Source: Ignavibacteria bacterium
GTDB taxonomy: Bacteria > Bacteroidota > Ignavibacteria > Tepidaquicellales > Tepidaquicellaceae
Assembly: GCA_018058125.1 (NCBI GenBank)
Contig: JAGPCH010000138.1
Span: 1 to 5,362, forward strand
Direction: 5' to 3'
DNA: 5,362 bases
The notes beneath the pieces were generated by a model. The model was not told where the DNA came from. It worked only from the letters and a program-made list of their open reading frames with translations, and ran no database searches. The position numbers were made by a program, and so were the translations under genes. Of the stretch, positions 1 through 5,362 are shown piece after piece (position 1 is the first letter of the stretch; every line of letters begins with the position of its first letter).

Positions 1-525
1 ACCGGACTGGAAGGATTCATGGTGCAGGCGACATCAAATTTAAGAATGAAAGATTCAGTATTTGTAAATTTAAGACAATCAATTGCACCGTTCAGCCTTA
101 TTGATTATTCTTCAGCGATTGTAGATTCTGTTACTCTGAAAGGTATATATAAATTCTATAATGCCGCACAGGGATCTTATTATTTTCAGGTAAAGCACAG
201 AAACAGTATCGAGACATGGAGCCGCGCAGGTGGTGAAAATCTTATTCCGGGAAATATATATAATTATGATTTTACCGGAGGGATCAACAGAGCTTTTGGA
301 AATAATCAGGTGCTGAAAGGAAACAAGTATTGTTTCTATGGAGGTGAAGTCGTAAAAGACGGAGTTGTGGATCTTAGTGATATTGTGCAGACCGGAAACG
401 ATTCCCAGATGTTTGAAACGGGATATGCAGATTCGGATGTGAACGGGGATATGCTCGTGGATCTTGCGGATGTTGTATTTGTTCAGAATAATTCGACTCA
501 GTTTGTTACGAGTATTACTCCTTAA
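1..525 (+). CDS. C-terminal part of a secreted/surface protein with dockerin-like calcium-binding repeats (partial, 5' end outside window)
   Basis: The frame is open from base 1 to the TAA at 523-525 (174 residues visible), so the gene starts upstream; the ATG at 19 is internal, since open frame (TGLEGF) continues before it. About residues 1-112 look like an all-beta module, with alternating strands and the stretch 'YNAAQGSYYFQVKHRNSIETWS' split around residues 53-74. Residues 116-127 and 146-157 are two EF-hand/dockerin-type loops. The second (DVNGDMLVDLAD) has Asp/Asn at loop positions 1, 3, 5, 9 and 12; the first (EVVKDGVVDLSD) has Glu at 1 and Val at 3, so it is probably a weaker calcium site. 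From memory, this beta-module plus dockerin-like pair is common at the C-terminus of large extracellular proteins of Ignavibacteria and relatives. The function of the whole protein cannot be told from this tail. No type IX sorting domain follows the loops; the protein ends in VTSITP. Cellulosome-type docking is not implied. Confidence 0.8.
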   Translation, partial: TGLEGFMVQATSNLRMKDSVFVNLRQSIAPFSLIDYSSAIVDSVTLKGIYKFYNAAQGSYYFQVKHRNSIETWSRAGGENLIPGNIYNYDFTGGINRAFGNNQVLKGNKYCFYGGEVVKDGVVDLSDIVQTGNDSQMFETGYADSDVNGDMLVDLADVVFVQNNSTQFVTSITP

Positions 526-536
526 AAATAATTAAG

Positions 537-557
537 AATTACAAATTACAAATTACA
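537..557. repeat. Heptamer tandem repeat, AATTACA x3
   Basis: Three perfect copies of the 7-base unit AATTACA lie at 537-543, 544-550 and 551-557, starting 11 bp after the stop codon of the upstream gene. Flanking bases (ATTAAG before; GAGTTACGATTAATTC at about 582-597) look like decayed relatives of the same unit. The rest of the 526-698 spacer holds the octamer tract described separately and an AT-rich run into dnaE. I see no terminator hairpin after the first gene. Confidence 0.85.
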
Positions 558-613
558 ATCATCCGCGACGGAACAAGTTAAGAGTTACGATTAATTCAAA
601 GAGCTTTAAATTC

Positions 614-645
614 TTAGTGTTTTTGAGTCTTTGAGCCTTAGAGGT
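614..645 (-). repeat. Degenerate octamer repeat tract, left copy of an interspersed family
   Basis: Read on the + strand the tract divides into four 8-base units: TTAGTGTT, TTTGAGTC, TTTGAGCC, TTAGAGGT. Its reverse complement begins ACCTCTAAGGCTCAAAGA (645 back to 628), which matches 14 of 18 positions of 4793-4810 and 14 of 18 of 4738-4755. It is therefore a member of a repeat family present at least three times in this window. Strand is given relative to the ACC... consensus. It lies 53 bp upstream of the dnaE start. Confidence 0.7.
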
Positions 646-698
646 AGTAAAAAGTTGAAAGAAATTAGTTTTATTAAAATATTATAAATAAAGTATAA

Positions 699-3600
699 TT
701 GTCAGAGTTCATACATTTACATAACCATTCACATTATTCATTACTCGATGCTATATCTACCATAGACGGACTTGTGGAAGCGGCAGTTGAAAATAAGATG
801 AAAGCTGTTGCTCTTACGGATCACGGCGTGATGTACGGTATAATGGAGTTTTACAAGAAAGCAAAATCCAAAGGCATAAAGCCAGTAATAGGTTGTGAGG
901 TATATGTAGCTCAATCCGGTTCAAGATTTGATAAATCGAAAATTACGGTAAGAGCAATTGCTGAGGTGGAGGAGCAGAGTCTTGAAAATTCGGACGGACT
1001 TGTTTCCTCAAATATTAATTACGCTCATCTTATCCTTCTTGCTAAGAATGAAACAGGTTACAAAAATCTGATGCGTCTGACTTCTATCGGACATACAGAA
1101 GGATATTATTACAAACCGCGGATTGATCTGGAAGTGCTTAGTCAGTACAGCGAAGGACTGATCGCAACAAGTGCATGCGCCGGTGGTGTGATATCATGTT
1201 ACATTACAAGAAATGATCTTGTAACGGCTGAGAAAATGACAGGAGTTTATAAAGATATTTTCGGTGAGGATTTTTATCTCGAGATCCAGGATCATGACAT
1301 ACCTGCTGAAAAGAAAGTCATGGAAGTAATGCCCGGGCTGGCTAAGAAATTCGGACTAAAACTTATCGCAACAAATGATGTTCACTATATAAGAAAAGAA
1401 CATGCAGTTGCTCATAATATATATCTTAATCTAAGCGCCAAGCAATCTGCAAAGTCAGTCAGGAACAACGGTCAGTCTGATGTAATTACAAACCTCCGGT
1501 ACGGTACGGATCAGATATATTTCAAATCAACCAATGAAATGTGTCAGCTCTTCAGGGATTATCCTGAAGCCATAAGATCTACTCTGGAGGTCACTGAAAA
1601 GTGTAATGTAGAATTAGACACATCGACTAACTACATGCCGAATTACCGCATACCCGAAGAAGAAAAGAAGATCAAAACTTTTGATGACTATCTGGAGAAG
1701 CTGTCAAAAGAGGGATTGAAAAAAATTTACGGAACAGTTCCTAAGGAAGCTGAAGACAGACTGATGTTTGAGCTTGATGTGATTAAGAAAATGAATTTCT
1801 CGGGATACTTTCTGATAGTGCGGGACTTTATTCATTATGCAAAGAATAACGATATCATTGTCGGACCGGGAAGAGGTAGCGCAGCGGGAAGTCTTGTATG
1901 TTATTGCATTGGGATCACAAATGTAAATCCGCTTGATTACGGTCTGCTTTTCGAGAGATTTCTGAATCCCGAAAGAGTATCAATGCCCGACATAGACATT
2001 GACTTTCAGGATGACAAAAGAGATCTCGTCATTCAATATGCAAAAGAGAAATACGGAGAGAGTTCGGTAGCGCAGATAGTTACATTCAACAAACTTGCGC
2101 CGCGCGGTGTTTTGAAAGATGTCGGAAGAGTGATGAATTTTCCATATCAGGAAATAAATGACCTCACCAAAACCATTCCCATCATCTTCGGCAAGGTAAA
2201 AAAGCTCAGTGACTGCATGAAGGAGGAAGAAGATTTTAAAAAATATTTTCAGACCGGTGATACTTTTCAGAAAGAGGAAAAGAAAAAGCTTTTTGAATAT
2301 TGCAGAGTGCTGGAGAATCTTAATAAAAATTCTTCCATACATGCATCGGGAGTTGTAATAGCTCCCGGTAATGTAACTGATTTTGTGCCTCTGTCCAAAG
2401 TGACAGGCGAGGATAATGTTTTCTGCACGCAGTATGACATGAAGCAGCTTGAAGATGCCGGAATGATCAAAATTGATTTTCTGGGATTAAAGGAATTGAA
2501 GGTGCTTGGAAAAGCTCTGACGCGAATTAACAAAAGATACAAAAAAAATCTTACGATAGAAGACATACCGCTTGATGACGAAAAAACTTATGAACTTTTT
2601 TCCGCAGGCTCGACTGTAGGTATCTTTCAGTTTTCAAAGAGCAAGATGCGCGAATCCCTTGCCAAGCTTAAGCCGAAGAACATAAACGATCTGGCAGCTA
2701 TGAATGCATTATACAGACCGGGACCAATGGCTCTTATTCCGGATTTTATAGATAAACGGTTTGGCAGAAAGCCCATTACATATCTTCATCCGAAAATGGA
2801 AAACACATTAAAGGAGACGTACGGGATCATAGTTTATCAGGAGCAGGTAATGCAGATCGCCAGAGACGTAGCGGGTTTCTCGCTCGCTCAGGCGGATAAT
2901 ATGAGAAAGGCAATGGGAAAGAAAGATAAAGAGACTATGAATAAAGTCAGGTCTCAGTTTGCCGAAGGTGCACTGGAAAACGGAGTCAGTAAAAAGATCG
3001 CATCAGAAATATTCGATCTTATCCTGAAATTTGCGGATTACGGTTTCAATAAATCTCACGGAGTTGCTTATTCAATACTTGCATTTTATACGGGATACCT
3101 GAAGACACATTATCCGCTTGAGTTTCTGACTGTATCAATGGGCTGCAGAAAAGATGATGAGACCGAGCTTCAGCAGCTTGCAAATGAATGCAAGAAGATG
3201 AAAATTAAACTCAGAGCTCCGGATGTGAATGACAGCGAGATGGATTTTGGAGTAAAATATCCGGATGATGAGAATACTGAAAATCCTTCAGGCGGCGAGA
3301 TACTTTACGGACTCAGCGCCATCAAGAATGTCGGTGAGAAAGCCGCGGCAAATATAATTTCGGAAAGAGAACTTAACGGTAAATATACCGGATTCATTGA
3401 TTTTCTGAAAAGAGTCGATCTAAGGCTTGTAAATAAGAAGTGCGTTGAAAATCTGATATTCTCAGGCGCGTTTGACAGTATAGATCCCAACAGGAATAAG
3501 CTGTTTCTAAATCTTGAACGGTCTACGATGTATGCTCAGCGATACAGCACGAGTGAGGAAGCAATGGGACAGGAAGGGCTTTTCGGAGACAGCGGTAATT

Positions 3601-4286
3601 CTAAAGTTGTAAATCAGGATTATATAATTCAGGATTATGAAGATTTTCCCGATGCGGAAAAATATAACAGGGAGAAAGCTGCAATAGGTTTTTATATTAC
3701 CGGGCATCCGCTGGCAGTATATGAGAATGACATACAGAGTTTTATAGATCTTTCATTCGGAGATGATCCTTCCGAACTCGATTTTAACAAACTCAAAACA
3801 GTCACTATGTGCGGAGTGATAAATGATGCTCAGGTGAAGATATCCAAGAAAGGAAATAAGTTTGTAGTATTTAATCTTGTGGATTTTGAAGGTTCGGGTG
3901 AATGCATAGCATTCGGCAGATTATTTGAATTAAAAGCCAATCTCTTTGCAAATGACAATCTTGTAATTGTCAGAGGCACACCTGAAGAAAATGGGGATAA
4001 GATAAAGCTACTGGTAAATGAGATATACAGTATAGATGCTTTTCTTGAAATGTATGTAAAGAATATGATGCTTCATCTCCCGGAAAAAGATACGGAAATT
4101 GAGAGTTTGCATAAGATAAAAGAACTGGTGGAAAGCTATCCGGGAACTTCTAACCTTTTTTTTAACGTTATCAACGGCTCAAACTCCAGACCATATATTT
4201 CAAAAGAGTATAGAATTAAAGCAACAAAGGAATTAATTTCCAACTTGAAAAATATAGTTGGAGAAAATAACTTAAGGTTAAATTAA
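699..4286 (+). CDS. dnaE: DNA polymerase III subunit alpha (DnaE), complete
   Basis: This is the catalytic subunit of the replicative DNA polymerase, 1195 aa, the usual length for DnaE. The TTG start at 699 is fixed by an in-frame TAA at 696-698 and by the N-terminal motif HLHNHSHYSLLDA, which the next in-frame ATG (Met34) would delete. Domains in order: PHP (about 5-235), palm/thumb/fingers (about 290-840), helix-hairpin-helix (about 868-925), clamp-binding motif QEGLF (958-962), OB fold (about 1033-1110) and C-terminal region (about 1110-1195, expected to bind tau). The catalytic aspartates, by correspondence with E. coli D401/D403/D555, are D431 and D433 (PDIDIDF) and D593 (KIDFLGL). Other hallmarks are GRGSAAGS (391-398), HASGVVIAP (548-556), YRPGPM (672-677) and GFNKSHGVAYS (782-792). 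The PHP ligands H8, H10, D17, H42, E67, H110, C160, D227 and H229 are all present, so PHP-type proofreading is possible (inference). Two stops (TAA TAA) end the gene. No intein or frameshift is visible. The start lacks a Shine-Dalgarno site. Confidence 0.98.
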   Translation: MSEFIHLHNHSHYSLLDAISTIDGLVEAAVENKMKAVALTDHGVMYGIMEFYKKAKSKGIKPVIGCEVYVAQSGSRFDKSKITVRAIAEVEEQSLENSDGLVSSNINYAHLILLAKNETGYKNLMRLTSIGHTEGYYYKPRIDLEVLSQYSEGLIATSACAGGVISCYITRNDLVTAEKMTGVYKDIFGEDFYLEIQDHDIPAEKKVMEVMPGLAKKFGLKLIATNDVHYIRKEHAVAHNIYLNLSAKQSAKSVRNNGQSDVITNLRYGTDQIYFKSTNEMCQLFRDYPEAIRSTLEVTEKCNVELDTSTNYMPNYRIPEEEKKIKTFDDYLEKLSKEGLKKIYGTVPKEAEDRLMFELDVIKKMNFSGYFLIVRDFIHYAKNNDIIVGPGRGSAAGSLVCYCIGITNVNPLDYGLLFERFLNPERVSMPDIDIDFQDDKRDLVIQYAKEKYGESSVAQIVTFNKLAPRGVLKDVGRVMNFPYQEINDLTKTIPIIFGKVKKLSDCMKEEEDFKKYFQTGDTFQKEEKKKLFEYCRVLENLNKNSSIHASGVVIAPGNVTDFVPLSKVTGEDNVFCTQYDMKQLEDAGMIKIDFLGLKELKVLGKALTRINKRYKKNLTIEDIPLDDEKTYELFSAGSTVGIFQFSKSKMRESLAKLKPKNINDLAAMNALYRPGPMALIPDFIDKRFGRKPITYLHPKMENTLKETYGIIVYQEQVMQIARDVAGFSLAQADNMRKAMGKKDKETMNKVRSQFAEGALENGVSKKIASEIFDLILKFADYGFNKSHGVAYSILAFYTGYLKTHYPLEFLTVSMGCRKDDETELQQLANECKKMKIKLRAPDVNDSEMDFGVKYPDDENTENPSGGEILYGLSAIKNVGEKAAANIISERELNGKYTGFIDFLKRVDLRLVNKKCVENLIFSGAFDSIDPNRNKLFLNLERSTMYAQRYSTSEEAMGQEGLFGDSGNSKVVNQDYIIQDYEDFPDAEKYNREKAAIGFYITGHPLAVYENDIQSFIDLSFGDDPSELDFNKLKTVTMCGVINDAQVKISKKGNKFVVFNLVDFEGSGECIAFGRLFELKANLFANDNLVIVRGTPEENGDKIKLLVNEIYSIDAFLEMYVKNMMLHLPEKDTEIESLHKIKELVESYPGTSNLFFNVINGSNSRPYISKEYRIKATKELISNLKNIVGENNLRLN

Positions 4287-4307
4287 TAATCAAATAAACA
4301 CATAAAG

Positions 4308-4313
4308 AAAGGA
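4308..4313 (+). promoter_or_regulatory. Ribosome binding site of trxA
   Basis: AAAGGA lies 7 bases before the ATG at 4321. It is the only clear Shine-Dalgarno-like sequence at a gene start in this window; dnaE and yjbQ have none. It sits in the 34-bp dnaE-trxA gap, consistent with separate, stronger initiation on trxA within a shared transcript. Confidence 0.65.
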
Positions 4314-4320
4314 TAGTAAA

Positions 4321-4656
4321 ATGAGTCTAATAGAATTCACAGACGCAAATTTCGAGCAGGAAGTAATTAAATCAGATATACCTGTATTGGTTGACTTCTG
4401 GGCGGTATGGTGCGGACCATGTAAACAGATTGCACCGATAGTCGAAGAGCTTGCCGGAGATCTTGAAGGAAAAGCTAAGATCGGAAAGCTTGATGTTGAT
4501 AACAATCAGGAAGTTTCAGTAAAATACGGTATTAGAAGCATTCCAACACTTCTTATCTTCAAAGAAGGTAAAATTGTTGATCAGATCGTAGGCTTTGTGC
4601 CTAAAGCTCAGATCGCTGCAAAGCTGACTCCTCATTTTAATGTAGAAGTAAACTAA
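4321..4656 (+). CDS. trxA: Thioredoxin
   Basis: This is a cytoplasmic disulfide reductase of 111 aa, the standard size of a single-domain thioredoxin with no signal peptide. The active site is WCGPC with C31 and C34, preceded by VDFWAVW. The buried D25 and K56 match the E. coli Asp26/Lys57 pair that tunes the catalytic cysteine, and the cis-proline is P75 in RSIPTLLIF. A conserved glycine follows at 91 (QIVGF). The ATG has a good AAAGGA upstream. The gene lies 34 bp behind dnaE on the same strand, with no terminator between, so the two are probably co-transcribed; it ends at the strong hairpin 4701-4732. From memory, the dnaE-thioredoxin order recurs in Bacteroidota. Thioredoxin would be kept reduced by thioredoxin reductase and could supply electrons to ribonucleotide reductase, linking it to DNA synthesis (inference). 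Confidence 0.97.
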   Translation: MSLIEFTDANFEQEVIKSDIPVLVDFWAVWCGPCKQIAPIVEELAGDLEGKAKIGKLDVDNNQEVSVKYGIRSIPTLLIFKEGKIVDQIVGFVPKAQIAAKLTPHFNVEVN

Positions 4657-4700
4657 ATTATAATAAGGGCTTCAGTATGATTTAAATTTTGTATCAAAGC

Positions 4701-4737
4701 AAACGGGAAGTTGCATAAGCAATTTCCCGTTTTCTTT
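4701..4737 (+). terminator. Intrinsic terminator after trxA
   Basis: A 14-bp stem (4701-4714 with 4719-4732) closes on the tetraloop ATAA (4715-4718). It has a single G-T wobble (4710/4723) and no mismatch, with a GGG/CCC core. The run TTTTCTTT (4730-4737) follows. It lies 44 bp after the trxA stop and should end the dnaE-trxA transcript. On the opposite strand the hairpin is followed by GCTTTG after the closing T residues, so it may also stop yjbQ transcription from the other side, less efficiently. Confidence 0.88.
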
Positions 4738-4772
4738 ACCTCTAAGTCTCTAAAGTTAGAAGGATCTAAGCT
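4738..4772 (+). repeat. Degenerate octamer repeat tract, second copy, with imperfect hairpin
   Basis: ACC (4738-4740) is followed by four 8-base units: TCTAAGTC, TCTAAAGT, TAGAAGGA, TCTAAGCT. The first ten bases in context, TACCTCTAAG (4737-4746), are an exact inverted match to 637-646 on the other side of dnaE-trxA. Bases 4749-4760 can pair with 4765-4778 around an AGGA loop, giving 12 pairs with two one-base bulges (4770, 4775). A T run follows 8 bases later (4787-4792). The structure may simply reflect the repeat; a terminator role is possible but weakly supported. Confidence 0.6.
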
Positions 4773-4792
4773 TTTAGAATCACAGATTTTTT

Positions 4793-4810
4793 ACCACATA
4801 GGCACAAAGA
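4793..4810 (+). repeat. Third copy of the octamer-period repeat family
   Basis: ACCACATAGGCACAAAGA is built from two 8-base units, CACATAGG and CACAAAGA, after AC. It agrees with the reverse complement of 628-645 at 14 of 18 positions; all the differences are A/T changes. It is followed by a run of seven T (4811-4817) and then directly by the heptamer array. I recall similar ACCACATAGGCAC... pieces between genes of Bacteroidota-group genomes, but cannot verify this here. Confidence 0.6.
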
Positions 4811-4817
4811 TTTTTTT

Positions 4818-4859
4818 AAAGATCAAAAATCAAAGATCAAAGATCAAAAATCAAAAATC
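4818..4859. repeat. Heptamer tandem array, (AAARATC)x6
   Basis: Six consecutive 7-base units: AAAGATC, AAAAATC, AAAGATC, AAAGATC, AAAAATC, AAAAATC. Only the fourth base varies (G or A). The last unit overlaps the end of yjbQ: TCA at 4858-4860 is the yjbQ stop (TGA on the minus strand). Together with the octamer tracts, this accounts for nearly all of the spacer between the trxA terminator and yjbQ. Confidence 0.9.
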
Positions 4860-5274
4860 AGTCACCAATGATCTTCACCAAAACCCTTTTCTTTCTTTTA
4901 CCGTCAAACTCGCCGTAAAAAATTTGTTCCCAGGGACCGAGATCAAGTCTGCCATTAGTTACAGCGACGACAACTTCTCTTCCCATTATCGTTCTTTTCA
5001 AATGCGCATCAGCATTGTCTTCGTATGTATTGTGTTTGTATCTCGAATGAGGCTTTTCCGGAGCCAGACCTTCGAGCCACACTTCAAGATCATTGTGCAG
5101 ACCGGATTCATCATCATTAATAAAAACGCTAGCAGTAATATGCATAGCATTGCAAAGAAGGAGACCTTCTTTTATTCCGCTTTCGGCAAGACATGTTTCG
5201 ACGTCGGGAGTGATGTTAATGAATTCCCTGCGGCGAGTCACGTCAAACCATAGTTCTTTTTTGTAGGATTTCAA
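4858..5274 (-). CDS. yjbQ: YjbQ / UPF0047 family protein (secondary thiamine-phosphate synthase-like)
   Basis: The protein has 138 aa, full length for this small, single-domain cytoplasmic family. Recognisable motifs are [21 protein letters not shown] (split around residues 34-54), [10 protein letters not shown] (58-67), [11 protein letters not shown] (84-94), [19 protein letters not shown] (107-125) and the C-terminal VLVKIIG. H45, H91, D86, D111 and E116 fall in the most conserved blocks and are candidate active-site residues. Some family members show weak thiamine-phosphate synthase activity and can replace ThiE when overproduced; the true physiological role is unsettled. The start is TTG at 5274-5272. 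The in-frame stop upstream is at 5301-5299, with no ATG or GTG between, and the first internal ATG (Met44) would remove a third of the protein. No Shine-Dalgarno site is seen. The gene is convergent with trxA and is bounded by heptamer arrays at both ends. Confidence 0.93.
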   Translation of the reverse strand: MKSYKKELWFDVTRRREFINITPDVETCLAESGIKEGLLLCNAMHITASVFINDDESGLHNDLEVWLEGLAPEKPHSRYKHNTYEDNADAHLKRTIMGREVVVAVTNGRLDLGPWEQIFYGEFDGKRKKRVLVKIIGD

Positions 5275-5280
5275 TTGTAC

Positions 5281-5362
5281 GGTATTAAGTATTAAGTATT
5301 AAGTATTAAGTATTAGGTATTAAGTATTGAGTATTGAGTATTGAGTATTGAGTATTGAGTAT
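5281..5362. repeat. Heptamer tandem array, (RGTATTR)x11+, running off the window
   Basis: Eleven full 7-base units plus five bases. The order is GGTATTA, four AGTATTA, GGTATTA, five AGTATTG, then AGTAT at the window edge. The units fall into an A-type block near yjbQ and a G-type block further out, suggesting block-wise expansion. Read toward yjbQ (minus strand) the unit is TAATACT or CAATACT. The array begins 6 bp upstream of the yjbQ TTG start, so it occupies the place where the yjbQ leader and promoter should be. Its full length is unknown. Confidence 0.95.

Noticed and set aside
19..21. ATG at 19 as the start of the first gene
   Set aside because: The frame is open upstream to base 1, the residues before it fit the module, and no ribosome binding site precedes it; the gene is cut by the window edge.
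694..699. TATAAT as the -10 box of dnaE
   Set aside because: It overlaps the TTG start codon, so transcription from it would begin inside the gene, after the start demanded by the conserved N-terminus. TTGAAA at 655-660 has no good -10 at 16-18 bp spacing.
1980..2566. Two overlapping minus-strand reading frames inside dnaE
   Set aside because: They lie opposite the most conserved palm region of DnaE, show no recognisable domain, and have low-complexity Phe/Leu/Ser-rich translations typical of antisense shadows.
3305..3707. Two short minus-strand frames opposite the 3' half of dnaE
   Set aside because: They are antisense shadows with no family resemblance and no start signals.
4290..4505. 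Minus-strand frame opposite trxA
   Set aside because: The sequence is fully explained by the conserved thioredoxin on the plus strand.
614..4810. Inverted repeats of a transposon enclosing dnaE-trxA
   Set aside because: The shared sequence is short and degenerate, there are three copies rather than two ends, no transposase is present, and the enclosed genes are core housekeeping genes.
4711..5253. Plus-strand frame of 180 codons over the spacer and yjbQ
   Set aside because: It would start inside the terminator hairpin, runs through the AAARATC array (giving repetitive Lys/Ile/Asn/Gln) and then antisense to yjbQ, whose minus-strand product is clearly conserved.
5281..5362. CRISPR array
   Set aside because: The units are 7 bases and directly adjacent; there are no spacers, and no cas genes are nearby.

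Overview
The window is AT-rich bacterial DNA carrying four protein-coding genes and an unusual amount of short-period tandem repeat in the gaps between transcription units. The best lineage guess is the Bacteroidota/Chlorobi/Ignavibacteria group, most likely an ignavibacterium. This rests on the style of the first protein (a beta-sandwich with 'YNAAxGxYYxxVKHRNSIETWS', followed by dockerin-like calcium loops), on a thioredoxin gene directly behind dnaE, and on the weak use of Shine-Dalgarno sites. It is inferred from recognition, not from a database search.

Layout: (1) 1-525 (+) is the 3' end of a large secreted or surface protein, cut by the window edge. (2) 526-698 is a spacer with a triple heptamer repeat and a degenerate octamer repeat. 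(3) 699-4286 (+) is dnaE, the complete alpha subunit of DNA polymerase III (1195 aa, TTG start). All nine expected metal ligands of the PHP domain are present, as are the three catalytic aspartates and a clamp-binding motif. (4) 4321-4656 (+) is trxA, a classical WCGPC thioredoxin 34 bp behind dnaE, with its own Shine-Dalgarno site. A strong intrinsic terminator at 4701-4737 ends this probable dnaE-trxA operon. (5) 4738-4859 is a repeat-filled spacer: degenerate octamers, then six heptamers that run into the yjbQ stop codon. (6) 4858-5274 (-) is a YjbQ/UPF0047 family gene, convergent to trxA, again with a TTG start. (7) 5281-5362 is a heptamer array of at least 11 units that runs off the window.

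The genes are ordinary: replication, redox and a thiamine-phosphate-synthase-like enzyme. The unexplained part is the intergenic DNA. Three heptamer arrays with different sequences occur in three different non-operonic gaps, two of them hugging yjbQ on both sides. A second family with an 8-bp period has related copies on both sides of the dnaE-trxA unit, in inverted orientation. I see no mobile element, CRISPR array, tRNA, rRNA or riboswitch, and no convincing new multi-gene system.
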